From Cantharellus purpuraceus (lineage: Eukaryota; Basidiomycota; Agaricomycetes; Cantharellales; Hydnaceae): 64,000 nucleotides of DNA. The DNA is taken from positions 372,001 through 436,000 of the forward strand of contig JALBUN010000023.1 in the NCBI GenBank assembly GCA_025174535.1, read 5' to 3'. Position numbers and translations under genes: made by a program. The notes beneath the pieces are model-generated. The model made no database searches, was not told the DNA's origin, and was given only the letters and a program-made list of their open reading frames with translations. Shown here one piece after another: positions 23,112-34,873 of the stretch (positions are counted from its first letter, which is position 1; each line of letters starts with the position of its first letter).

Positions 23112-25079
23112 TTACCCACACCGACACGTCAGGATTCGCCACAATGACGATCGCGGGGCGTCTCCGCCCACCTGCTGAGGATCGTATGCCCCAGTCGCGA
23201 CGCCAATCTCACCTCCCCGCGCACGTACGTTGCTCAACGCGGGGGGCGTCGCAGCACCAACACTGGACACCATAGGTGAGTTCCGACCGTACGCTGGAGC
23301 CAAGGCCGAGTAAGACTCCTCTGCTGTCCCGCCTCGCCCATGCCCATAATCAGACGGTGACAGCACCGCACCTGTGCTGTTTGCATATGGGTGGCCTTGT
23401 TGCGCGCTTAACCGTTGGGCGGCCGCTGTTGGTGCAGGCACGCCCATGTGCGCCGCGGCAGAGTTGGGGGTCCCGACGCCGCCGGGTATGAGTGCATTGG
23501 GCCGTTGTCTCGATCCCTGTCGCACAAGCGCTGGTGAGGGCGATGCGAGACCAGCGCCTGGAAGCTGTTGGGAAGCGCGGTGTGCGGCGCGCGCTTGGTC
23601 TGTACGTGAGCGGGAAGCTTGTTGATTTGACGCCGCTAGGAGATTCGCAGATGATGTCTGGAGCTATATATCAGCCAGCGTGCCCCCATAAAGAGCCGAG
23701 TCGGGGCGAAGACTTACAGTTGATGACCCTGACTCCCAACCTTTTCCACCATTCAGCATCATCCAATCGTACACGCCATCTTCGACTTCGCCTGAATTCT
23801 TGAGTACTTTCGTGAACAGCTCCCGCAGGAATTCGTAATCAGGCGTTTCTTCGAAACCAAGTTTTCGAACATAATTCAAGTAGATACCGAATTCCTCTGA
23901 CGCCAGCTAAACACAATAATAGACAGGGTGTCCAAGGCGGTGACTCTCACCTGGAAAGCCTTCGCATAGCTCCTTGATTGGTGTGCTCTGCTTCTTCTCT
24001 CCTATCTTCTCGTACTTCTGTTTGTTCGTAGCCGCTTTGAGCCCTTGCCATGGTAAACCGCCACGCAGAAAGTACATGAAAACATGACCTAGCGCTTCCA
24101 AATCATCTCGCCGCGATTGCTCTGCCAGTAAGCACGTAGCGTGAGCCAGTGACTTATTTGGCCCTCGAGGATTCGGGAAATGCCTTACCGCGACCTAGAT
24201 GAGTGTTAATACTCATGTATCGCGCTGTTCCACTAAGGCTCTTTCGTTCGCGATACGGAATGTGTTGCTTCGTCTTGGGATCTCGATATTGCTTTGCCAT
24301 ACCAAAATCGACCACTGCATTGCAAACTGAAGTCAGCACGCACAACGTTGGCACTCTGAAGATAACACGTCACCATGGACTGTGTTGGCGGCCTTGCTTC
24401 CTGGTCGACCGATGAGGAAATTGTCTGGTTTGATGTCGCGATAAATCAGGTTCTTCGTATGGATCGTTTCTACTCGTGACAACTAATGTCACATAAGCAT
24501 TAATGCCCTCGCGTTTTAGTATTCGATATGGCCGAAGGCGCCAAGTTAAATAAGGAATAGACGAACCATCTGCTTGGCTACCATGCATGTCGTTTTAATA
24601 CTGAACTTCCTTCCGCACATGTCAAATAGGTCCTCTAGACTGGGCCCAAGGAGGTCGATGACAAGAATGTTGTGGAGACCTTCCTGACCGAAATGATAAA
24701 TCTGTGGTATACCAGCTGCGAAGTGTCTAAGCTTAGGTTTCATGCATGAAATGAAAGAGAGGACGGACGACATCCTGCCAGAATCCTATAGGATCGACAC
24801 TCATCTCGAAGCTGGGGTGCGTCAGACTTTCGAGGTTCCTGCACCGTAATGGTCAAGAGCGCTGAGAGGGCGACGCAGAACAATGCACACTCACAAATTT
24901 GATGGCGACCGTCTGCGAATTGAGCAGATTGGTCCCTTTGCGTAAAAGTTAAGACGTGTCAAGGCCGATCGCTGGAGGCGATACACACCTTCGAAGATGA
25001 CGCCAAATGAGCCCTCTCCGATCTTGCGTCCGACTCTGTAATGGACACCAACGACAGAGCGATTTTGAGTATCAGCCAT
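23112..25079 (-). CDS. Casein kinase 1, YCK/Cki1 (CK1-gamma-like) type
   Basis: Ser/Thr kinase of about 450 residues with nine or so exons. The N-terminus is [19 protein letters not shown] followed by the Gly loop [11 protein letters not shown]; the catalytic loop is [12 protein letters not shown] and the Mg-binding segment is [11 protein letters not shown]. The CK1 signature [20 protein letters not shown] replaces the APE motif, and the helix [20 protein letters not shown] is also diagnostic. Downstream are [25 protein letters not shown], a Gly/Ala/Ser/Gln-rich linker and a terminal [11 protein letters not shown]-terminal Cys residues of this kind are palmitoylated in yeast Yck1/2 and anchor the kinase to the plasma membrane. 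The family controls nutrient sensing, endocytosis and cell shape. The start at 25079 is the only ATG preceding the Gly loop. The 1.3 kb upstream is gene-free. Confidence 0.93.
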
Positions 25080-26406
25080 TGAGTGAGGTTAGATGAGTGA
25101 ATATAAACCGGGGGTCGGTCGCTGCTGCGCGCAGTGAGGATGGATGGACAGCGAGTTCAGGTGAAGACGCAACGGCGAGATATAGTTAGATGATGGCAGT
25201 GCCGGCAAGAGGAATTAGAGATAGAATTAGAATCAGTGAGTGAAACGAGGGTGGGATTGTTTTACGTGGACGTATGTGACGTGCTTGAGACTACTATAAC
25301 GGTTATCTCCAGAACAATACAGTGACGGTGGAGGGAGGGGGATTGGGACGTGGGGGGTTAGAGATTGAGGAGACGTGATCCCGAGACGCCTGAGGCGACG
25401 AGACGGGAGGAAGAATGAAGAATAACGCCTACCTCGTCAGGACGGGCTAGGCCGAGCTCGAGAGGTCACGGGTGTCACATCAAGTCATTCTCTAAAGAGG
25501 TAAAGGTTTCTCCGATCCAATCCCTTCTGATTAGCGTACAACTGGATGCGGTGGCTGCTCATCTATACAGGTCGACACCTGTGCACCTGTTGCTCGTCGA
25601 CTTTCCGATTAAATATCACACCAATGCTGTGGATTTACATAGATTCGTCACAAAAATCCCCGTTACAGTAACGCTCCAAGCCTTTTCTTCTTAACACATG
25701 AAGCCAATATGCATGCCTTGAACTCATTTGCACAGCTCAGGGACCTCGCACCATCAAGTTACTGACCAAGACCCTTGTAGTTTCTCTCACAGGACCCATT
25801 ATATGGCCACACTGCCAGCTACTGCCAGTGGGTGCTTTCAAGGGTCGTCCTTGGTGCGAAACGCGATCACCCGGCGCAATACAATAGCACGTATGATTTC
25901 ATATGCCCCCTGAACTTTATTGCTATCCCCTGATACCTAGCAATGAGAAGGAACGCCGATGGGTGTAATTGCGGCCTGAGCTTTAATACGGAGGTACATG
26001 CCAAGATGGAAATCCTACGCCGTTTTTGCGCTCTTTACAGTCTTCCATCTCATCGAAGCATTCGAGACCTGCTCGGCCTTCCTAGCCCGTGGCAGATTTT
26101 CAAGCAAGTTTGCCTGATCTGTACCCAGATGCCCAGAACTAGGGTCATTGAGGTGCATCCATCGACATCCATTGATACAAAACGAAAGGTTTAATTCCTT
26201 TTTAAACTCCGCCAAGCCGGTGGTAGACGACGTGCATGAATCTCAGAACAGTACTAGAGTTCATGATGGATTCATCCTTCAAGTAAGGTGTGTACTATTA
26301 GACATACAGCTCTTCGGCGAAGACCCTTCTTATACATTACACTAAGCAAAAACATATCCCCCCACAATCATTGGGTTTGGGGTGGGGGAGTAAGGTTGGA
26401 ATTTGC
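25080..26406. other. Intergenic, about 1.3 kb
   Basis: The region lies upstream of the casein kinase and downstream of the flavin monooxygenase (both minus). It contains G/A-rich stretches near 25320-25420 that could be part of the kinase 5' leader. Short frames at 25943-26215 are not supported. Confidence 0.5.
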
Positions 26407-28702
26407 TTAGAGCTTGCCGCCAATCAAGACCGAAAGCTCCTCAAGCGCACTGCGCGGCATCACGTACTCCCGTACCCCGACGTACGCAGTTGCAAATAAC
26501 AGTGGAATCAAAACCCATCTCACATTAGCCATCTTCTCTCTCTCTGCCTCCCACTTCTCTGCATCAACGCCTATATAGTCCTTCCACTGCACCTTGCGAG
26601 TGAGGTACCGCAGCCGCGCGACGGGCCCAGGGAATGTCGCAAAAATCTTCCCCGTGTTGTTGATACCCGTACGGTAATATGACCGACAACTCGACCACGT
26701 TGTTTCACCAAGGCGTCGCTGCAAGTCGTCATTGAATGCATGCGACACATCTGCGCGCACCTCAAACGAGCGTGCTTTGCCTTCGATGACGGGCCGCATC
26801 AGCTGCAGTGCGTATTCGATCTATAAAGAGCACGCGACACCGGGATCAATTTCATGAACAACGTGAAACTGAAAACCATCGCTCTTACCTGCTGCTCCTC
26901 GCTGAAAATAGCGGAGGCATGGCCAGATGCCACGTTGGGACCTGAATATTGGCACACATTATCAGGTTAGTCTGTACCATGTCGATTGCACACCAACCCA
27001 GTATGGTAAAGAGGTTAGGAAAGCCTGGAAATGTCGTGCCGAGGTATCCTTCGGGACCACCGCGCGATTCAAAATATTCCACAAGTGACTGTCCGCCCTT
27101 GCCTACTATGCGCATGCCATTGGGATCCATCTGATGGTAGCTATTGAATCATATAATCTAAACTTTAGGAAAGAGCAGACTCACTAATACGAAACCGGTG
27201 CCGAGTATTAAAACGTCCAGTTCGTGCTTCTTGCCTGATAGGTCGTCTATTAAACGAAACGTTGCTTGCAATGCAAGTCCGGCGGATACGCACCGTCAGT
27301 AGTTACCACTCCATCCTCAACTGCCCTCTCTATGCCTCCCCATCGCAGTTCCACGTTTGGACGATGCAGGCAGGAGTAATAACCGGCGTCGACGATGATC
27401 CTCTTGCAGCCAGCAGCTATTAGAGCCATAGCACAGGCCATGTCAGTTCCTACATATGGTACGCATCCGATGCCGAACGCACGATATTTGGGGGTCAATT
27501 CCTCATGGTATTTCTTGGGCGCATGCTTTCGCATATGACGCAGCATATCCTGGACGCAATTGCTTCATCAGTATACGAGGTCCCAGAAATCAGTTTCATT
27601 CACCTTTTGTGCCAGGCTGCGAAGCCATGTGCTATTCTTGCGCCAAAGTATGAACCCTAAATCGCTCTGCAAACATTTGTGAGGGTCAAGTACTGGCCGG
27701 AATAATTTAGCACCTACGACAACTGCGATGATGATACGGTGTATTCTCGCGGTAATCGGAAAGTGTCGGAAGATCCACTTAGCTATAGCCGCATATTGAT
27801 ATTGAGGCTAAATAAGTGCGAATATCGCCAAGGATACAATAGGTAGAATGTATATAGACTTGCCCTGGGAACAAACCAACTTGGGGTACGGCAAAAGTTG
27901 ATAACTTGTACAGATGGGTCTTTGGATATTTCTGGTATAAATTGTGCGCTAGAAAATAGCACATGCTCTCAGTACATCAATGAGGAAACGCCTATAGAAT
28001 TACTCACGCCGAGCATCCGTTCCCGATCACACCCACACGTTTCCCTCTTAGGTCAATGGAATAGTCCCATCTTGAAGAGTGGAACTTTGAGCCCTTGAAC
28101 ACATCCGTCCCTTTAAAGCTGGTGTAGTTGGGGACGACCAAGCCTCCTATAGCAGACACAATGAGCTGGGCGGCGACAATCTCACGCTTTGCTGTTCCAT
28201 CATGAGAATTTTTAGTTTCAATCTCAACATCCCATGCCTGAGCGTCTGCGTCCCACGTCAGACATCTAACGCATGTGTTGAAAACGATCTTGGAGTATAA
28301 TTTGTGTTTCAAGGCAAGTGCACGCCAATAGTCGAGGATCTCCGGTTGGTCAGCAAAGTATTGGGTCCACTCCGGGTTCAGTTCCGATGATAGGCTGTAC
28401 CAATGAGAGGGAACATCACAGGCGCAGCCAGGATATGTATTATCGCGCCATGTCCCACCAATTTCCGAAGCCATCTCGTAAATCTAAGGAACGTGGCTCT
28501 GTTAGAACAGATGCATGCTATTTTTCCAATGCTGCACACACCGTGAAATTGTTAAAATCCAACTTGGATTTCAACTTGATCGCTGCGCAAATTCCACCAA
28601 GTCTGCGAGGCAAAACAGATGTTTGTAAAATATGTGTTGGCCACACAGTATGACTCACCCAGCACCAATGATCACCACTTTGATGGGATTAGGATCCTCC
28701 AT
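26407..28702 (-). CDS. Flavin-containing (Baeyer-Villiger-type) monooxygenase
   Basis: FAD- and NADPH-dependent oxygenase of about 590 residues in roughly ten exons. ATG 28702 opens MEDPNPIKVVIIGAG and, after an intron, GLGGICAA, forming the first GxGxxG nucleotide motif. Next come EIGGTWRDNTYPGCACDVPSHWYS, characteristic of class B monooxygenases, then the fingerprint FKGSKFHSSRWDYS (pattern FxGxxxHxxxW) and the second Rossmann motif VGVIGNGCSA. Further on are YRAFGIGCVP, LDVLILGTGFV and FPGFPNLFTILGPN, all usual in cyclohexanone-monooxygenase-like proteins. The last exon has a hydrophobic segment (VRWVLIPLLFATAYVGV) near the end, suggesting membrane association, then the stop at 26407. The substrate is unknown; Agaricomycetes carry many such enzymes for ketone and terpenoid oxidation. 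Confidence 0.9.
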
Positions 28703-29073
28703 GGTAGGAGTAGCGTGGGTGGTGCGAAATTTGGCATCGCATGCTGCTTATAAGGAGAAGCATACAACACCCGTTTTTCAATACGTGATTTCCGAGTTTT
28801 TTCACGTGATTCATGCCCAACCCTGCAGTAGGTTTAGAGAGAGAGGTCATCTAAGGAAACCTGCCTGGTGGCCTGCCAGGACTAGAACCACCACAGATAA
28901 TATTACAATATTCCTCGAACTAGAAACTTCACCTGGCTTTTGAAATAAGTCAACATGCCAGGTGCGCCCAATGTGGAAGCGTCTCTCGGTACCTGTAATT
29001 CTGAGCGCTGCACATGGCCCACCTTTGGTCACGTGCCCACCTTGCAACTGGCGGCCAGTTCCAACGCACCAAG
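28703..29073. promoter_or_regulatory. Divergent promoter region, monooxygenase / 5-phosphatase, with two CACGTG boxes
   Basis: Only 371 bp separate the minus-strand monooxygenase start from the plus-strand 5-phosphatase start, so both promoters must lie here. Two palindromic CACGTG E-boxes are visible, at 28803-28808 and 29030-29035. Such sites are bound by bHLH factors in fungi; binding here is an inference. Confidence 0.5.
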
Positions 29074-30679
29074 ATGTCGACGCTTGGCTCACCCGTGTCC
29101 CCGCCGTCAAAAGGGACGGTCGTCCAGATTGCTTCGTATAACACGAATCTTCAAGGTGAATCTAATTTAGCGATTAGTACGCATGAATTGACACCCTTGG
29201 TCTTGCCCAGGCGACTTGGGGGTGCCCCAGGATCTTGTCGATTGGTTAAGTCCTACGCTTAAAGTATCAAACTTTCTCACTCGTGCTCCAAATGCCCCGG
29301 ACATTGTGGCGGTCGGATTTCAGGAATTGCTGCCATTGCATCTCGGCTGTAGGTCCTGCAGTTTGTGACACGTTTGGGCAGTTCACAATATCTTTCCTGG
29401 AGTCTCTGGACTCTCCAAGTCGGTTATCAGCAACAGAGATGCTTTAATTAGATCTCAGATTGAGGCACATGCGCCTAACAAGGAGTGCTACACGCTTGTC
29501 GCGCAAGAGGTCTTTGTTGGTGTCGCACTACTCGTTTATGCGCGGGACAACGGCATTGGGAGGCGTGTGTGTGACGTGCAGACTAGTTGGACAGGCTGTG
29601 GGCCTGCCTGGCTTGTGAATTCTACTGTTTTTTGTGCTCCTTCGCACCTGAAGCCTTTTCCAGGGAAATAAAGGTGCCGTCGGCGTCCGGTTCAGAGTAG
29701 CGGGTCAAGATGGAGGTGCTGGAGAGGTGTTTACGTGAGCATGAGCTCCCTCACTTGAGCTATCCAACCCATTGCCCGCATACGGCCAGATTCGTCAATG
29801 CGCACCTTACAGCGCATGCTAGTGGTATCTCTCACCGCGTGGCCGATTGGAAGCACATTGTTCGCACCCTCCTATTCCCCTCTTCTTACGTCCCAGGGAA
29901 TGTAGTCAACACCACTATTTATACAACATCGCACCTGTTCTTCCTTGGCGACCTCAACTTTCGCCTTGATGTTCCGCCTACGCATCCGCTTCGCTCAGAT
30001 CGGTCGAATTTTATGCCTCGGCTAAATTCAATACTCAATACGGAGCGTGGAAGAGAAGAGCTGAAGGAATTCGATCAGTTACTAATAGAGCGGAAGAAAG
30101 GCACCGTGTTCCCTGGTTTTTGGGAGGGAGAGTTTTGGCGATTTAAGTGCACTTACAAATTCAAGATTGGTCAAGTTGACCAATATAGGTGGGTCTCTCG
30201 TGTCTAACTCTTCTGCCATGGTTCCACGACTGACTTTGTTTATTTTGGGGCCGGATAGTGGGAAACGTGTGCCCTCGTGGACAGATCGCATCTTGTATGC
30301 GACACATGGTGATTCACCCGAGCGATCGGGAGTCACATCACTCTTGTACACCTCTATCCCTTCATACACTACTTCGGACCACAAGCCAATAGTCGCTTTA
30401 CTCGCTCTTCCTCCATTGCAGACGGCGTCACGCACACCCACTACACCGAGCATTGCAACTACATCAATCCCCCTCCTTCCGCAAGCGCCGCACTTTACCC
30501 CGGACCCGTATGCGGTTATGAAAAGATATATAGGCAAGAGTCTTGGCCGTATAATTGGTCTGTTCTGGTGCATCTTCGTTATGTTGGGTCTGGGGAATGC
30601 TGCTTTTGGTCTCGCGAATGCGCTGCTTAGTATCGGCGCGATGACTTGGTGGAGGAAGAGCACTGTGGAGGCTGTGTGA
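29074..30679 (+). CDS. Inositol polyphosphate 5-phosphatase with C-terminal membrane region
   Basis: About 420 residues in seven or more exons, starting at ATG 29074 (MSTLGSPVSPPSKGTVVQIA). It removes the 5-phosphate from phosphoinositides or inositol phosphates. Family landmarks are SYNTNLQG near the start, DIVAVGFQELLPL (metal-binding Glu), GNKGAVGVRFRV, FVNAHLTAHASG, the catalytic core FFLGDLNFRLD, the second core motif VPSWTDRILYAT and the terminal motif YTTSDHKPIVALL. After the catalytic domain there is a Thr/Pro-rich linker, then a hydrophobic C-terminus (GRIIGLFWCIFVMLGLG ... FGLANALLSIGAM) with probably two membrane segments, so the enzyme is likely membrane-tethered, an arrangement seen in fungal members of this family. 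A decayed inverted copy lies at 43008-43915. Confidence 0.9.
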
Positions 30680-31097
30680 ATTGACGCCGCGGGAGATGAT
30701 CTATCATACGGTGTTTCGGAACCTGGACTATGCACGATTAGTTGCCGCACGTCCGCACGGTGGCAGCCATTCTGGGTGCCCTTGTGACCTTTTGAGAGAC
30801 GGACTCACTGCTTGCTATGTGTTTACTTCCCTGCGGTGAAGTGCCCCTATACAAAGAGTAATGTACTCTTTTAATTCCGTTTTACAGTTTGCAGCCTCAT
30901 GATTAGGACATGTGCGCTCAGTGTACTTTCCCTTAACATCAGTCACTGGGCACATAGGCTTGCCTGAAGCTTTGCTGGGTTGGGTAGTAACATTCCTCAT
31001 CCATAGCCTTTCCAGTAGCCTCATGATCAGTACATCAAATCCTTCTCCCGATATCAGTCGCTGGGTACGCACGCACACAGGACGCGTTGACCATATT
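29560..31097 (+). repeat. Source copy of an inverted segmental duplication
   Basis: The 3' two thirds of the 5-phosphatase gene and about 400 bp beyond its stop are matched, in reverse orientation, by 42590-43915. The flanking part shows clear identity over long stretches (for example around 30965-31085 against 42590-42715). Homology appears to stop near 29560 on the left and near 31097 on the right. The outer limits were read by eye. Confidence 0.8.
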
Positions 31098-32373
31098 TAC
31101 TCTTCATTCATTTGCTGTGTCTTCTCTTTCATGGCGAGTATAATGATACCGGGCGACCAGTGGGGAATGGAATACAGACGAGGATGATCCCGGACCAAGC
31201 TCGCGAGGACATGAAGTCGGTCCTCAGCCTTGCATGGATGGAATGCATAAAAGCATTGAGCTTTTGACTGATCGCGGGAAGTGAGATATGGTCGTCGACG
31301 TCGACAATGTTGTGATTTGGATGCTGCAAATGCGAGGTGAGCAAGGTAAAGACGTCTCTGGTACTTGCCGTAAAACGCACACTGAATATACTCAATCTTT
31401 AAGAATGTGTGCACCGAAATATGCGCCATCAAAATAAAACCACGAGACGATCCCGTCACCAGCCTCACGAACAGCAGTTTGGTGCCGTTGAGCGACTCAA
31501 TAGACGAACAGTCTGTACGTCAGCAAGATGTGCCTAGAAGCATGGTTTCATGGGAAACCGATCGCTGTGTCCCGTGACACTTCTTATTTCAGGCTGCACT
31601 GCCCAGGCCTCAGGCCGCAGGCCGCAACTTGAGAAGTTTCAAGAACTGAAGCTGAAGTCTACGGAAAAAGATCTTTCCATCTCAAGGAGTACCGGGCTGT
31701 TGCCATCCGTCGTGTACCCTCCGAGGTCGATGTTGGAAATGTTTAAGCAATCATCGGGGATTCACGATGAAAATAGCTGTAACTGACGAGGATCGCTGTT
31801 AGATGTCTTTCTAGTGAAAAGTTCAAACACGATAATAGGAAGTGTAACCTGCAGAGCTAGTGTAGCACCACCACCAGGAGCCGCGGCGCTCATGCAGTTG
31901 GAAAGAGTAGAAGTAAAATTGAAGCTGCGCTGGTACTATCACCCGCCCCATCGACTTCCTTCAATGTCGACTCTGAGTTCAGGTAATAGATGCCATGCAC
32001 AATTTCTGCAGCCAAGCACTTAAAGGTGCTTCAAAGATCAAAAGGGATTGCCAAGGCCCTCGCGAGCGTGATATTTACGTTAACGTCTTGAGCCGCTGTA
32101 CATCTGGTGGGAGTCAGTCTAGAACGTATCTTAAGTTTGCAGCGCAAACGACTCAATTATAACAAGTCTCCATGCTACGCATTACCTATCCAAAGCAAGA
32201 CAAAAAAGTTCTCATTTATGCAGTATGAACGAGGTGAATCGAGGGGGAGCGTTACATGAACCGTGATGGTGAAGGCGTCGAGTGAAGTAAAGAAGAAGGT
32301 GCAACAGATGCTCATGTACGTAACGTATAGCGGCGTCAGGTGAGTAAGATGAGAAGAGAGGAGAAGAAAATAT
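30680..32373. other. Intergenic, 1.7 kb, with part of the duplication and an unexplained minus-strand frame
   Basis: Positions 30680-31097 belong to the duplicated block and contain two imperfect direct repeats (about 30890-30958 and 31012-31072) that share the core pattern TCATGAT...ACAT...ATCAGTC.CTGGG. A minus-strand frame at 31097-31468 (123 codons), with an overlapping one at 31129-31395, looks protein-like (GFILMAHISVHTFLKIEYIQ; STRDVFTLLTSHLQHPNHN). I could not join it into a recognisable gene. The rest is unassigned. Confidence 0.45.
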
Positions 32374-33476
32374 TTAGAGATCCTCGTCTTCCTCCGGCAG
32401 AGGCATCCTGGCAGCCTATAAGGAGGTTAGTCAATATTCGGGACCTAGAAGTACAGTGATAAACGAACCTCTGACAGCTCCTTGTTGTACTGCTCCATGA
32501 GATTAGCATCAACCTGGACTTCGGGAGGCGCAAGCGCGGGCGCCGCAACGAACTCCAAAGTCGGGTTGCTGTGAATCAGACAGAATTAGGATGTTGCAAG
32601 ATACCACCTAGTTGATACTCACCCAACAAGTTTCCTCGCAAGCCAGAGGAAGGGCTTTTCGAAGTTATAGTTAGACTTGGCAGAAATCTCGAAATATTGG
32701 AGGTTCTTTTTCCGGTGGAAAGTGACGGCTCCGGTCTTTACTTTGCGCTCCTGAATAGAAAATTTTCCAGTGAGCCATCCGCTTTGAGTGACCAGACTAG
32801 GAGAATTACGAACCTTAACATCAACCTTGTTACCGCACAACACGATTGGAATATTTTCACAGACGCGTTCTAGATCACGGTGCCAGTTGGGTACATTCTT
32901 ATAGGTGATCCTTGACGTGACATCAAACATGATGATGCCGCATTGGCCTTGGATGTAGTATCCATCACGTAGACCCCCAAACTTTTCCTGCCCGGCGGTG
33001 TCCCACACGTTGAAACAGATGGTCCCGTAGTTGGTGGTAAACGACAATGGGTGAACCTCCACTCCGAGGGTGGCTAGTCAACGGCAGAGGCACAGGTATG
33101 AATCAAGTTCACCAAAACGCGCTGTTTGCGCTGTGATCGCGACGTACCGATGTACTTTTTCTCGAACTCTCCCGTCAAGTGACGCTGTCAGATGGATGTA
33201 AGCGAAGTGCAGACGCGATCGCATGCAGTGACACGCGTGCGGAAAAAAAATTGACACGAACCTTGACAAAGGTTGTTTTACCTGTTCCACCATCACCAAC
33301 TGCAGCAACAACCCCAAAGATGCAGGAAACGAGGTATGAGTAGGCGAATGAAGAGTCGTGGTTCCATGAGTGGCATAGTGAGAATATCGATTGATCAGTC
33401 ATCCAAGATACACACACGCGGATATCTGAAAGCACATACCGAGAACAAGTTTGAAGGTGGGCACAGTTTCAGTCAT
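32374..33476 (-). CDS. GSP1: Ran-type nuclear GTPase
   Basis: Small GTPase of about 215 residues in seven or so exons that drives nucleocytoplasmic transport. The start at 33476 gives [20 protein letters not shown] (G1 loop). The switch I region includes [14 protein letters not shown], switch [20 protein letters not shown]4 is CGNKVDVK and G5 [10 protein letters not shown]. The family-specific [17 protein letters not shown] and [14 protein letters not shown] are present. The protein ends in the acidic LPEEDEDL with TAA at 32374-32376, the C-terminal feature that binds RanBP1/importins. It is highly conserved and unlikely to be anything else. The exact first intron border (around 33250-33290) was not resolved. 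Confidence 0.97.
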
Positions 33477-34873
33477 GACGTCTAAAGTAGATGAAAGGCA
33501 GGAATAAAAGGGAAAAGGTGGCTGGATGAGAGTTGTGGCAAGTTGGGTGGTCAAAGCTCGCGGGCGTTCAAGTTTTTAGAGTTCAGCCTGCGCCTCACTG
33601 AATCACCATGTTTGCCGCCGTTTCTTCATCTTTCGGCCATCGCCTCCTTATGTTTGATGAGTCCAACATTGTATGAGACACCTCATATGTAGCTGCCAGC
33701 CCCTTCCAGCTACATCCCTCTTGGTATGAAGCGCATTCGAGTACAACTTCCTAGAGGAAGAGGAGCCTCTAGCCAGCAATGAAGAGCTACGTGGGCGCAC
33801 GGAAATGTTCACCATAATCAACCCAATCTCTCACCCACCAGTAAAATAATAAGTCCGGTTTTCATAACATGCTCTGAATCAGTATTGCTTCAGGCTATAT
33901 CCTTCCATAAAATTGACCTCCCCTGACAAGCGACCTCTTGCTGAATATTTGGCCAACCCTCTATCGGAATATTTGCATTTGTCTCCGGACAGGGAACGGA
34001 TACTAGATGTGTACATGCAGATACCTCATGGCAATGTGTCATTTTCCTTCTTCCGTGTAGCTCTAAGGATCAATGTGGTCACTCGGAGTGTAAGTTTCTA
34101 TCGATGAACTGACCATTACCTCCAACCGGATCAGATAGGGTCTCGTCACTTTAAGCCATGGTGCACCCCTGTATAGCATCTCTCGCGTATCGATTGGATT
34201 TCTTCTGAAGCTCATGCTTGGCCCTGGTGCCCTGGCCAATCAAGCTCACGGGTGCATCGCAACTGACCACCGCGATGTTGAGGTCTACATATCGTGTCAC
34301 TACATTGCTACTACTGCATGCACGCCGTTCCTTTGTTTGACATATTTGGGTGGCCAAGACTTTCAGTGTTTGCTGGCTCGGCACTGGCCATGCCGACTCG
34401 TCCTGTGCTCCTCGAATTTTTTTTTCTGCTTTTGGACCTGAAGCAACTTTGATTGGTCCTGCTAATTGTATCAGATGTCGATGGCTTCTTACCTTGTCTT
34501 TGTGGGCTTTGCTTTGCCAGTGGGCACGCGGCTAGCTACGTCAATCTGTCAATAAGACGAGTCTGAGTGGGATATTCGGAACTGAAACAAGGCAGGAATT
34601 TATAACATCATTAACGGTAGTTCATCTACATTAATGGGTCGTTAATCGTCTATCTATCGACTAGCACACAGCCTGTGCTTTCGATGAATTCGCTCAACGC
34701 CTTTCACCATTGGAGGGCTCTTTCCGTTGTGCCGCTTTCGTATGCTCTATGTAAATTGCCACATCGTACAAAGTCACAGAAGGAATGAGTAGTGTTGTCG
34801 ACTATCAGATCTATACGCTAGTCTACCCTCTACTGTTGCCCCTGCAGCCTGACGTCCTGGCCGGGCCCGCCGG
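33477..34873. other. Intergenic, about 1.4 kb
   Basis: The promoter and 5' leader of Ran occupy the left end. Plus-strand frames at 33913-34107 and 34214-34441 have no recognisable domain or good splice partners. Nothing else is supported. Confidence 0.5.

Noticed and set aside
30082..30750. 222-codon minus-strand frame
   Set aside because: Antisense to the intact 5-phosphatase exons; no domain of its own.
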